Part shown: positions 17,636 to 25,127 of the stretch, in pieces
How positions within the stretch are numbered: the stretch's first letter is position 1
Layout of the letters: every line of letters starts with the position of its first letter
Assembly: GCA_902805615.1 (NCBI GenBank)
Contig: CADCTQ010000479.1
Span: 1-59,332 of the forward strand
DNA from: an uncultured Cytophagales bacterium
Lineage (GTDB): Bacteria; Bacteroidota; Bacteroidia; Cytophagales; 172606-1
Reading direction: 5' to 3'
Length of the DNA: 59,332 nucleotides
Made by a program: the position numbers and the translations under genes
The notes under the pieces: model-generated
Told to the model about the DNA's origin: nothing
Databases searched by the model: none
The model's input: only the letters and a program-made list of their open reading frames with translations

Positions 17636-17853
17636 AGAAGTAGTCTGTTTCGGTTTACAAAAAAATCCTGGACACTTCGGTCAGATACGTAGGGCGGCTC
17701 CGTTTTGATTAATGAATTGTAAAAAAAAGTTACCTGCCGGCTCCGGTTTTTTGCGGGCCGCGGCGGGTTACCTTTTGCGGCGGACAGTATCAAATGCATC
17801 CCGGGCGGGCCCGCCTTTCTCACTTATTTCCAACAACTTAACCCCGTTTTGCC

Positions 17854-18783
17854 ATGCGCAAAATGCATTTCCGTTTGCTGCCGGCCCTGGCAGTGCTGAC
17901 CGGCCTTTGTGTCCATTGCAGCAGTAGACCCAACGAAGAAGAAGCATTTTCTACATCGAGAGCCGAGGCCGACATCGCTTATGATTCGACCGGGGCTGCC
18001 GCCGATACCATCTCCTCTTCCCCGGCCGGCACGGCGCCGGAGCGGCAGTTTGTCCGCACGGCCAACCTGAAATTCCGGGTGCGGGACGTGGCCCAGACCA
18101 CGCACACCGTGGAAGACCTCACCAACCGGTACGGCGGCTTCATCACCCAGAACCACCTCTCCAGCGGGGACGTAAGCACCCATTCGGTGCAGGTCACGGC
18201 CGACTCCCTGCTCGAAACAACCGAGTACCGCGTGGAAAACAACCTCGCCTTGCGCGTGCCCAACCAAAACCTCGACAGCCTGCTGCGGGAGCTGAGCCGG
18301 CAGGTGCAGTTCCTCGACTACCGCATCGTGAACGCCGACGAGGTGAGCCTGCAACTTCTGGAAAACAAACTGCGGCTGCAACGGACCGCCGCCGCCGAAA
18401 AGCGGTACGAAAAAGCCATTGACGGCCGGGGCCGCAAATTGAACGAAACCCTGCAAGGGGAAAGCGGCCGGCTGGCCCTCCAGCAGGAAACCGATGCCAA
18501 CACCCTCCGCAACCTAGCGCTGGCCGACCAGGTACGCTACAGCACCGTGAAGCTCAGCCTCTACCAGCGCACCACCCGGACGCAGGAAAAAGTGGCGGCT
18601 CCCGTGGACGTGCCCATCTACCGGCCAGGCCTGGCGACCCGGCTGGCCGAAGCCTTCCTTACCGGTTGGGAAATCATGGAAACGCTGCTGGTGGTGCTTA
18701 CCCGGCTGTGGGCGTTGTGGTTGCTGGGATTGCTGATTTGGCTGGGCTACCGCAAATTCGGGGTACGTTTATCGGAGAAATAG
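17854..18783 (+). CDS. DUF4349 lipoprotein
   Basis: 309 aa. A lipobox-like TGLCVHC gives lipidation near residue 22-25. The body has a DUF4349 arrangement: beta-rich N-terminal half (FVRTANLKFRVRDVAQTTHTVEDLTNRYGGF), coiled-coil region about 165-225 (LENKLRLQRTAAAEKRYEKAI), a second beta element, and one C-terminal membrane helix (about 275-300) followed by basic residues. Members are cell-envelope proteins of unknown role. It is monocistronic, followed by a small membrane-protein gene 71 bp downstream. Confidence 0.8.
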   Translation: MRKMHFRLLPALAVLTGLCVHCSSRPNEEEAFSTSRAEADIAYDSTGAAADTISSSPAGTAPERQFVRTANLKFRVRDVAQTTHTVEDLTNRYGGFITQNHLSSGDVSTHSVQVTADSLLETTEYRVENNLALRVPNQNLDSLLRELSRQVQFLDYRIVNADEVSLQLLENKLRLQRTAAAEKRYEKAIDGRGRKLNETLQGESGRLALQQETDANTLRNLALADQVRYSTVKLSLYQRTTRTQEKVAAPVDVPIYRPGLATRLAEAFLTGWEIMETLLVVLTRLWALWLLGLLIWLGYRKFGVRLSEK

Positions 18784-18854
18784 CGTTATATTTAAGAAAT
18801 CGGTATTCAATCGGCGTACGGGTACCCGCCCGTGCGCCGTTTTTTACGTTCCCC

Positions 18855-19106
18855 ATGCCCCTGTTATCCATCCTTCTGCTGGCAGGCCCCATGATGGCCC
18901 TGCTGTTCGGCGTCATTACCGGCATCGCCACCCGGCACGCGTGGTTCGGCCTGCTGGCCGGCCTCCTCACGGCTCCTTTGCTGCTGGCCCTCTCACCGGG
19001 CTGGCTCAGCGGCCTGGGCTACAGCACGGCGTACGCCCTTACCGGCTGGGCGGGCAGCTGGGTAGGCAGCAAACTCGTGAAACTGCACCGCCCGTTCTGC
19101 TTGTAA
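18855..19106 (+). CDS. Small hydrophobic membrane protein
   Basis: 83 aa, almost entirely hydrophobic, with two to three helices and glycine-rich loops (LLAGLLTAPLLLALSPGWLSGLGYS), ending KLVKLHRPFCL. ATG at 18855 follows the DUF4349 gene on the same strand. No family recognised. Its stop abuts a heptad repeat. Confidence 0.55.
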   Translation: MPLLSILLLAGPMMALLFGVITGIATRHAWFGLLAGLLTAPLLLALSPGWLSGLGYSTAYALTGWAGSWVGSKLVKLHRPFCL

Positions 19107-19214
19107 CGTCATTGGTCACTAGACTTTGGTCATTTGCATTGAGCCGTGAACCCCTTTTGCGCCAAAGCTTCACCCCGCGCATAACCAATGACTACTGACC
19201 AATATCCACTGACA
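19107..19214. repeat. Heptad inverted repeat of GGTCATT / ACCAATG units
   Basis: Left units (GTCATTG, GTCACTA, GGTCATT) and right units (ACCAATG, ACTACTG, ACCAATA, TCCACTG) are 7-nt steps and complementary in sense. They fill the gap between the convergent genes at 19106 and 19225. Confidence 0.8.
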
Positions 19215-19224
19215 AACATCCCCC

Positions 19225-20127
19225 TTACGCCACGGATTTACGGGACCGGAGGCGGTTCAGGGCCGGGTAGGCCAGCACGGCCAGCAGGATGACCAGCGTG
19301 CCCAGGTAGAAGCCGGGCGTCATTTTTTCCTTCTCCTTGAAAAAGAGAAAGGCCAGCACAATCCCGTACACCGGCTCCAGGTTCACGGTCAGGTTCATGG
19401 CAAAGGCCGAAAACTTCTTCATCAGCTGCACGGCCGCCGAGTAGGCGTACACCGTGCACAGCCACGCCAGCAGGAGAATGTACAACCAGTCGGTCGCCGT
19501 CGGCACCAGTTGCAGCGCATGGCCCGCCGCCATGGTTTCGCGGTAAAAGGGCAGGAACAGCGCCGTGCCCAGGAAAGCTCCTCCCATTTCGTAACCCGTG
19601 ATGACCAGGGCGTCGTAGCGGTGCGTAAAGCGGCTGTTGATGACCGTAAACACCGCCGCCAGCATGGCCGACGCCACGGCCAGCGCAAGCCCCAGTGCGT
19701 GGTCAAACTCGAAGTGGAAGATCACGTAGAGGCCCACCACCACCAGGAGTCCCAGGAAAATTTCGAGCAGGCGCACCGGCTTGCGGGCCGACAACGGTTC
19801 GAGCAGGGCCGTCCAGAGCGAACACGTAGCCATGCCCGCCAGGCACACTGAGGCGTTGGCAACCCGGGCGGCGGCGAAAAACAGAATCCAGTGCGCACTG
19901 ATGAGGGCTCCCGTCCCGAGCAGGGCCGCCAGGTGGCCCTTTTGCAAAGCGGCATTTTTTCCCCGCACTTTCACCACCACCGCCAGCAGCAGGCCGGCCA
20001 GCAGCGTGCGGTAAAACACCAGCTCCACGGCCGGGATGGAAATGAGCAGGCCCAGGATGGCCGTAAAGCCCCAGATCAGGACGATGAAGTGCAGGTGCAG
20101 GTAGTCTTTGGGCGCCGGTGCAGACAC
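19225..20127 (-). CDS. EamA/DMT family transporter
   Basis: 300 aa, ten hydrophobic segments in two EamA repeats (IVLIWGFTAILG at the start; the second repeat from about 155). The start is set at GTG 20127 because a longer frame from 20190 would run through a perfect 17-bp hairpin that looks like a terminator. DMT proteins export amino acids or metabolites by H+ antiport; the substrate cannot be predicted. It is downstream of the LptF/LptG-type permease but separated from it by the hairpin. Confidence 0.85.
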   Translation of the reverse strand: MSAPAPKDYLHLHFIVLIWGFTAILGLLISIPAVELVFYRTLLAGLLLAVVVKVRGKNAALQKGHLAALLGTGALISAHWILFFAAARVANASVCLAGMATCSLWTALLEPLSARKPVRLLEIFLGLLVVVGLYVIFHFEFDHALGLALAVASAMLAAVFTVINSRFTHRYDALVITGYEMGGAFLGTALFLPFYRETMAAGHALQLVPTATDWLYILLLAWLCTVYAYSAAVQLMKKFSAFAMNLTVNLEPVYGIVLAFLFFKEKEKMTPGFYLGTLVILLAVLAYPALNRLRSRKSVA

Positions 20128-20149
20128 AGCAAACGTTTTAAAAGTGGAA

Positions 20150-20193
20150 GGCTTGCCCGGCCACGGTCGAAAGACGCCGTGGCCGGGCAAGCC
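20150..20193 (-). terminator. Perfect 17-bp stem hairpin after the lptG-type gene
   Basis: Arms 20150-20166 and 20177-20193 (GGCTTGCCCGGCCACGG and its exact complement) enclose a 10-nt loop. Read on the minus strand it follows the permease stop at 20216 by 22 nt and is followed by TTCCACTTTT. It probably ends the permease transcript or attenuates read-through into the transporter gene. Confidence 0.7.
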
Positions 20194-20215
20194 CCAAAAG
20201 TAACCATTTGCCCGC

Positions 20216-21292
20216 TTACCGGGGCACCGTAAAGTACATCACCAGCCCGATGGCGCTGAAAATGAGGTTGGGCAACCACACGGCCAGGATCGGGTTGAGC
20301 GAACCCACCTGGGCCACGCTCTTGCTCATGATGAAGAAGAGAATGTACACGAAAGCCAGCACGAAGCCGATGGCAATTTGCAGGCCCACGCCGCCCCGGG
20401 CCTTCCGCGCCGACACGATTACGCCGATGAGCGTCAGGATCACCATGGCGAAGGGACTCGTGAACCGCACGTATTTTTCAATCTGGTAGGTCGCCACGCC
20501 GTCGTCGCCGCGGTTTTTGAGTTCGTTGATGAATTTGTCGAGTTCCGTAAGCGTGAAGGTTTCGTGCAGAGCGTAGTTGTTGCCGAAGTCCTTGGGGTGC
20601 ATGTTCAGCGTGGTGTCCATGTAGGCCCCCGCGCTATACGTTTCCTTGATGCCGTCGAAGGTGCGGTTCTTGTAGCCTTCCAGGCGCCACTTATTGATGC
20701 CGGGCTGCCACACCACGCGTTCCGCTTCCATCTTTTGCTTGAGGCTGGTGCCTTCGATCCACTCCAGCGTAAAGCGGTAGCCCACGTCGCGGGTGTTGTC
20801 GTAGCTTTCCATGTAGGCGTACAACTCGGGCGCCACCTTGCGGTGAATGTTGCGGTCCACGTTGTAGTACTGGTCCTTGAGGTACTTTTTTTCAAACTCA
20901 ACCCGCACCTTGTTGGCGTCCGGAATCACCCAGCCGGTCAGGTAAAAGATCACCGCCCCGATGATGGAGGAGCCGATCAGGTAGGGCACCATCACCCGGC
21001 GGAAGCTGACGCCGCTGCTCAGGATGGCGATGATTTCCGTGCGGGAGGCCAGCTGCGCCGTCACGAACACCGTGGCGATGAACACCGTGATCGGGCTCAG
21101 CAGGTTGGCGTAGTACGGAATGAAGTTGAGGTAATAATCGAAGATGATGGCCTTGGCGTCGGCGTTGCGCTTGATGAAATCGTCGTTCTTTTCGGTAAAA
21201 TCAATCACCACGATGATGGCGATCAGCACGATCACCACGAAGAGGAACGCCGAGAGGAACTTTTTGAGAATATAACGGTCGAGGAGTTTCAT
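20216..21292 (-). CDS. LptF/LptG family permease of LPS export
   Basis: 358 aa. Three N-terminal membrane helices (MKLLDRYILKKFLSAFLFVV; helices about 10-32, 60-80, 95-117), a periplasmic beta-jellyroll region (about 125-270) and three C-terminal helices define the LptF/LptG fold. The start MKLLDRYILKKFL is typical of LptG in Bacteroidota. The protein forms the inner-membrane part of the Lpt bridge with LptB, moving lipopolysaccharide to the outer membrane. F and G are hard to separate by sequence alone. A minus-strand TATCTTTG promoter box is at 21337-21344. Confidence 0.85.
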   Translation of the reverse strand: MKLLDRYILKKFLSAFLFVVIVLIAIIVVIDFTEKNDDFIKRNADAKAIIFDYYLNFIPYYANLLSPITVFIATVFVTAQLASRTEIIAILSSGVSFRRVMVPYLIGSSIIGAVIFYLTGWVIPDANKVRVEFEKKYLKDQYYNVDRNIHRKVAPELYAYMESYDNTRDVGYRFTLEWIEGTSLKQKMEAERVVWQPGINKWRLEGYKNRTFDGIKETYSAGAYMDTTLNMHPKDFGNNYALHETFTLTELDKFINELKNRGDDGVATYQIEKYVRFTSPFAMVILTLIGVIVSARKARGGVGLQIAIGFVLAFVYILFFIMSKSVAQVGSLNPILAVWLPNLIFSAIGLVMYFTVPR

Positions 21293-21336
21293 GGGCAGTT
21301 GCTTCGCAAAAATCCATCCAGTTGCGCCGCGGGCCG

Positions 21337-21344
21337 CAAAGATA
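21337..21344 (-). promoter_or_regulatory. Bacteroidota -7 box (TATCTTTG) for lptG-type gene
   Basis: Exact TAnnTTTG match, 45 nt upstream of the start codon on the minus strand. No clear -33 TTTG is seen at the expected distance. Confidence 0.5.
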
Positions 21345-21449
21345 CGCTATTTCGCTCCGCCGGGACGGCACCGGGCAACCCGTGTAATACAATCGGGCAA
21401 AATGGAGGATGGGGTACGTAAGGGCAACACCGGAGGACGGGTGTCTGGT

Positions 21450-21755
21450 TCACCCTTTCAGGTCATTTACCCGGTCCACCTCCACCGTGTTGAAATGCGC
21501 AAACACCCGGAGCAGGATGGCCAGCGCCACGGCGGCCTCGGCGGCGGCCACCACGATCACAAACAACGCAAACACCTGTCCCTGCAACCGCCCGGGGTCG
21601 TAACGGCTAAAGGCAACCAGGTTCAGGTTGGCGGCATTGAGCATGAGTTCAATGCCCATGAGCACCACCACCGCGTTGCGCCGCGTGATGATGGCCGCCA
21701 CCCCAATGCAGAAAAGGGCCGCAGCAGTGAGGAGGTAGAGGGTTAAGGCGTGCAT
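21450..21755 (-). CDS. nuoK: NADH-quinone oxidoreductase subunit K
   Basis: 101 aa with three membrane helices. The signature GIELMLNAANLNLVAFSRY with its buried Glu (about residue 36) and a second acidic residue in the AEAAVALAILL helix are the proton-channel residues of NuoK. It is the last nuo gene here; nuoL, M and N do not follow, since the next gene downstream is the LPS permease. A 76-nt heptad repeat separates it from nuoJ. Confidence 0.95.
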   Translation of the reverse strand: MHALTLYLLTAAALFCIGVAAIITRRNAVVVLMGIELMLNAANLNLVAFSRYDPGRLQGQVFALFVIVVAAAEAAVALAILLRVFAHFNTVEVDRVNDLKG

Positions 21756-21760
21756 TTTTT

Positions 21761-21836
21761 CGATGTTGGATGTTCGATGCCCGATGTTCGAAGGAGGCCG
21801 ATGCGAGCATCGAACACCGGGCAGCGAACATCGGGT
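21761..21836. repeat. Heptad inverted repeat of CGATGTT / ACATCGG units
   Basis: Units CGATGTT, GGATGTT, CGATGCC, CGATGTT run on the left and GCATCGA, ACACCGG, GCAGCGA, ACATCGG on the right. It fills exactly the space between the nuoJ stop and the nuoK start inside the operon. Confidence 0.85.
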
Positions 21837-22355
21837 TTATCTCTTTCCGGCGATGTACGCGGCACCGATGAGGGCCACGAGCAGCAGCAGGCCGGCGACT
21901 TCGAAAGGCAGTACGCTGGTGGTCATCAGGTTCATGCCGATGTCGGCCAGCGTGGAACCCGTTACGGTGCGGCCGGCAGCCTCCGCTTCCCGGACCCAGC
22001 CCAGGGCGGGGGCGTTGAGGCGGAAGATCAGCAGCACGAACAGCGTAAACGCCCCGCCTGCCGCCAGCAGGGCCACCAGCCGGTTGTGCGTGCCCGATAC
22101 GGGTCCCGTGCCGGCCCCGCGGCCCGTGAGCATGATGCCGAAGATGAGCAGCACCAGCACCCCGCCCACGTAAATCACGATCTGCACAACGGCCAGCAGG
22201 TCGGCGCCGGCCAGCACGTACAGGCCCGCCACGCCCAGGAAGGTGAGCAGCAGGGCAAACGCCGCGTACAGCACGTTGCGGAACAGCAGCACGCCCAGCG
22301 CCGAAACCACGGCCAGCCCGGCAAACGCGTACAGCAATACAGTGACAAGGTTCAT
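21837..22355 (-). CDS. nuoJ: NADH-quinone oxidoreductase subunit J
   Basis: 172 aa with five membrane helices. The start at 22355 (MNLVTVLLYAFAGLAVVSAL) overlaps the nuoI stop as ATGA. The third helix region AVVQIVIYVGGVLVLLIFGIMLT carries the glycine-rich pi-bulge typical of NuoJ. It belongs to the membrane arm of complex I. Confidence 0.95.
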   Translation of the reverse strand: MNLVTVLLYAFAGLAVVSALGVLLFRNVLYAAFALLLTFLGVAGLYVLAGADLLAVVQIVIYVGGVLVLLIFGIMLTGRGAGTGPVSGTHNRLVALLAAGGAFTLFVLLIFRLNAPALGWVREAEAAGRTVTGSTLADIGMNLMTTSVLPFEVAGLLLLVALIGAAYIAGKR

Positions 22356-23128
22356 GCGTCGGGGGTGGGCTGGTCTGAACCAGGCTTCTTGATTGTGGGT
22401 CTGATGACGGGCCGCTTCACAACTGGCTTCGCCGCGGGTTCGGGTGCCGGGCCGTCCCCGGGTGTTGAGCCCGGCGGTACGGCGTCGGTTGGCGGCGGGG
22501 GGGCTGGCAGCGGGACCGCGGCGGGTTTCTCGGCTTTGGCCGCTTCTTTGGCCGCCAGTTTGGCTGCCTGGAAGTCCTCGTACGCTTTCCGTTTGGTCAC
22601 TGCCTCCTCCGGCGACAAGTCGCTGAAGTGGTAGTTGAGGTGGTCGAGGGCCAGTTCGCTGAAGTCGTAGGTCTTGGTCATGGTGAGGCATTCGGTGGGG
22701 CACACCGTGGTGCAGAGGCCGCAGAAGCAACACTTGGCCATGTCAATGTCGAACTTGGCGGCGTAGAGGCGCACCGAATGCCCATCGGAGGTTTTGCGGA
22801 TCTCCCCGGGCGACTTTACGGCCTCAATCTCGATGCAGTCCACCGGGCAGACTTCGGCGCACTTGTCGCACACGATGCAGTCTTCCATCTCGTTGTGCAG
22901 CCGGTAGCGGCCGTTGTCGGGCACGGGCAGGGCCTCGTACGGGTACTTGAGCGTAACGATGCCGGTCTGCTGGGCAAAATAGTCCGGCGAGGCTATGCCC
23001 ACCGGTTTGCGGCTCCGCCGGGCCTCGAACAGGTGCCTGAGCGACACCTTCAACCCCAGCCACGAGGATTTGATGCCTTCGGCGAGGTTGCCGAAATACG
23101 TATTGTTGGCGCCTTTAAGGGTTTTCAT
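22352..23128 (-). CDS. nuoI: NADH-quinone oxidoreductase subunit I with C-terminal tail
   Basis: 258 aa. Two 4Fe-4S ferredoxin motifs are intact: C84, C87, C90, C94 and C133, C136, C139, C143. They carry clusters N6a and N6b that pass electrons to N2 and quinone. Compared with ordinary NuoI (about 160-190 aa), a Pro/Ala/Lys-rich tail of about 70 residues (about 187-258) is added; it is low in complexity and likely disordered. The start codon lies inside the end of the upstream hepT gene (14-bp overlap), and the stop overlaps nuoJ by ATGA. Confidence 0.93.
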   Translation of the reverse strand: MKTLKGANNTYFGNLAEGIKSSWLGLKVSLRHLFEARRSRKPVGIASPDYFAQQTGIVTLKYPYEALPVPDNGRYRLHNEMEDCIVCDKCAEVCPVDCIEIEAVKSPGEIRKTSDGHSVRLYAAKFDIDMAKCCFCGLCTTVCPTECLTMTKTYDFSELALDHLNYHFSDLSPEEAVTKRKAYEDFQAAKLAAKEAAKAEKPAAVPLPAPPPPTDAVPPGSTPGDGPAPEPAAKPVVKRPVIRPTIKKPGSDQPTPDA

Positions 23129-23474
23129 CGGGCAAAGAATCTAAAATTTGCTGCAATCCCGTTCTCAGTTCCGGTAAATCATCGTTGATGATGCTCCACA
23201 CGATTTCTATGTTCACGTCAAAGTATTGGTGAATGGAGAAATTCCGGAATGCCGTTATTTTTCGCCATTCGAGTAACGGATGGTTCGATTTTAACCCGGG
23301 AGAAAGATGATTGGATGCCTCTCCGATGATTTCAAGTTGCTTGAGGCAGGCGTAATGCATCATCGCATCTTCCGAAAAAGTTGACGCAGAAGCGTTCTGG
23401 GTAAAAGCGAATTTCCGGTCAATGGCTTGGAGCATGTGTACAAGGCGGGCTCTATCGCCGAGCGGTTTTCTCAT
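23115..23474 (-). CDS. hepT: HepT-like toxin of a MntA/HepT system
   Basis: 119 aa, helical. The HEPN RNase motif R-x4-H-x-Y is seen as Arg77, His82 and Tyr84 (RNFSIHQY), the Tyr being the residue AMPylated by the partner in the characterised Shewanella and Aphanizomenon systems. It overlaps the antitoxin gene mntA upstream by 23 bp, and its 3' end overlaps the nuoI start by 14 bp (TAA at 23115-23117, ATG at 23126-23128). It is therefore co-transcribed with, and probably translationally coupled to, complex I genes. Alternative annotation: DUF86 protein. Confidence 0.88.
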   Translation of the reverse strand: MRKPLGDRARLVHMLQAIDRKFAFTQNASASTFSEDAMMHYACLKQLEIIGEASNHLSPGLKSNHPLLEWRKITAFRNFSIHQYFDVNIEIVWSIINDDLPELRTGLQQILDSLPDENP

Positions 23475-23757
23475 AAATCAGTTTTTTGTCCTTCTCGACG
23501 AAAGGCGATACTTGTCTGGAAAGCGATCTGTCCGTAACCAGGTCTACTTTGTGGGAAAGCAAATCTTCCAGGTCCAGCTTCATGCCAATGAACGTCATGC
23601 CGATGTGTTTTACGTAGTCCAGTTCCACCAGCAGGTCAATGTCGCTGTCGGCGTCGGCTTCGCCCCGGGCGTACGAGCCAAACAGGTACGCTTTCCGCAC
23701 GGGCTTGTCCACGAAATAGTGACGGATCAGGTCCAGTTGTTTTTCGCTGAGTTTCAT
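23452..23757 (-). CDS. mntA: MntA-like nucleotidyltransferase antitoxin
   Basis: 101 aa from ATG at 23757. The minimal nucleotidyltransferase motif G-S-x10-D-x-D is exact: Gly27, Ser28, Asp39, Asp41 (GSYARGEADADSDIDLLV). In characterised pairs MntA transfers AMP groups from ATP to the HepT tyrosine and so neutralises it. It begins 70 bp after nuoH and overlaps hepT by 23 bp. No separate promoter is obvious in the 70-bp gap. Confidence 0.88.
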   Translation of the reverse strand: MKLSEKQLDLIRHYFVDKPVRKAYLFGSYARGEADADSDIDLLVELDYVKHIGMTFIGMKLDLEDLLSHKVDLVTDRSLSRQVSPFVEKDKKLIYEKTARR

Positions 23758-23827
23758 CGGTAACCAATTTACGCCAAGATGAACAGGATTAAACGGATAA
23801 AACGGCGGATGTGCAACTAAAATTGAG

Positions 23828-24940
23828 TTACCCCAGCAACCGCCACACGGCCGACACGAACAGCAGCACCAGGGCGGCCGGCGTGAGCACTTTCCAGCAA
23901 AGGTACATGAGTTGGTCCACCCGCAGCCGGGGGTACGTCCAGCGCACCCACATTTGCACGAAGATGGCCCCGAACGCCTTCGCAATCAGCCAGAAGGCGC
24001 CGGTCACGTTGCCGTATACCGTGCCCGGGGCGCCGCTCGTCCAGTCGGCCAACTTTACCGGCCCGATGTTGGGCAAGGGCGTGTTCCAACTGCCCAGGAA
24101 AAGCACCGCCCCCAGCAGCGACACCAGCAGCATCATGCCGTATTCGGCCAGAAAGAGCATGGCCCACCGGAATCCCGAGTACTCCGTGTGGAAGCCGCCG
24201 ACCAGCTCCGACTCCGCCTCGGGAATGTCAAACGGCGCCCGGTTGCATTCGGCCAGGGTGGCAATGAAAAAAATGACGTACACCACCGCGAACAACGGCA
24301 TCCGCACGATGTTCCACGCGAGAATGCCGCCAACCTCCGTTACGTCAATGCCCAGGGCCCGGAGGCCGAACAGGTAGTTGACGGTTTCTCCCCCTTCCGC
24401 CGCGGAAAGGCGGGGCGCCTTGGCGTAAATGCCCTGCTGAAAACTGATTTCCTGCAAATCCAGCGAATGGCAGAACACGGCGACGCACAACACCGAAAGC
24501 GCCACGGGCACCTCGTAGGAAATGATCTGCGCCACCGACCGCATGGCGCCGAGCAGCGAATATTTGTTGTTGGAACTCCAGCCCGCCATCAGCAGGCCGA
24601 TGATATCAACCGAAATGATGGCAAGCAGGTAAAACACGCCGACCGCCGCGCCGGAGCCTTGCAGGTCGGGCGTTAGGGGCATTACGGCAAAGCCGGCAAA
24701 CACGGCCGTAAAGATTACCAGCGGTGCAGCCCGGAACGTCCAGGCGTCGGCCTGCGCGGGCACGATGTCTTCCTTCTGGAGGAGCTTCACCAGGTCGGCC
24801 ACCGTTTGCCCGATGCCGTACGGTCCGATCTCCATCGGCCCGAGCCGGTCCTGGATAAAGGCCGATACCTTCCGCTCGGCGTACACCGCCAGGATCATGT
24901 AGCCCAGCAGGAAGTTCAGGAAAACCAGAAATGCCAGCAT
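23828..24940 (-). CDS. nuoH: NADH-quinone oxidoreductase subunit H
   Basis: 370 aa, eight membrane helices. The cytoplasmic loops hold the quinone-site signatures: ERKVSAFIQDRLGPMEIGPYG near 22-42, EVPVALSVL, and NRAPFDIPEAESELVGGFHTEYSG at about 240-263. It connects the peripheral and membrane arms of complex I. It is the first nuo gene here; nuoA-G are not upstream, where an inverted repeat and an unrelated gene lie. Confidence 0.96.
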   Translation of the reverse strand: MLAFLVFLNFLLGYMILAVYAERKVSAFIQDRLGPMEIGPYGIGQTVADLVKLLQKEDIVPAQADAWTFRAAPLVIFTAVFAGFAVMPLTPDLQGSGAAVGVFYLLAIISVDIIGLLMAGWSSNNKYSLLGAMRSVAQIISYEVPVALSVLCVAVFCHSLDLQEISFQQGIYAKAPRLSAAEGGETVNYLFGLRALGIDVTEVGGILAWNIVRMPLFAVVYVIFFIATLAECNRAPFDIPEAESELVGGFHTEYSGFRWAMLFLAEYGMMLLVSLLGAVLFLGSWNTPLPNIGPVKLADWTSGAPGTVYGNVTGAFWLIAKAFGAIFVQMWVRWTYPRLRVDQLMYLCWKVLTPAALVLLFVSAVWRLLG

Positions 24941-24961
24941 CGGTTAGGTCATTGGGTTAAT

Positions 24962-25123
24962 GGTACACTGATTTATTATGATGATTATGATGGGTTATGA
25001 TGGGTTATGATTAAATGACTACATGATCAAATGATTAAGTACCTGTACGAATGGATTACGAGTTAAGTCATGCAATCATTTAATCATAACCAAATCATAA
25101 TCATCATAATAAATCAGTGTACC
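24962..25123. repeat. 30-bp perfect inverted repeat with GGTACACTGA ends
   Basis: Arms 24962-24991 and 25094-25123 are exact complements over 30 nt, made of TTATGAT-like units, with about 100 nt of AT-rich similar units between. A sister copy is at 48759-48857. The sequence GGTACACTGA appears again, in the minus strand, as the last codons and stop of the next gene at 25128. Confidence 0.9.
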
Positions 25124-25127
25124 CGTC

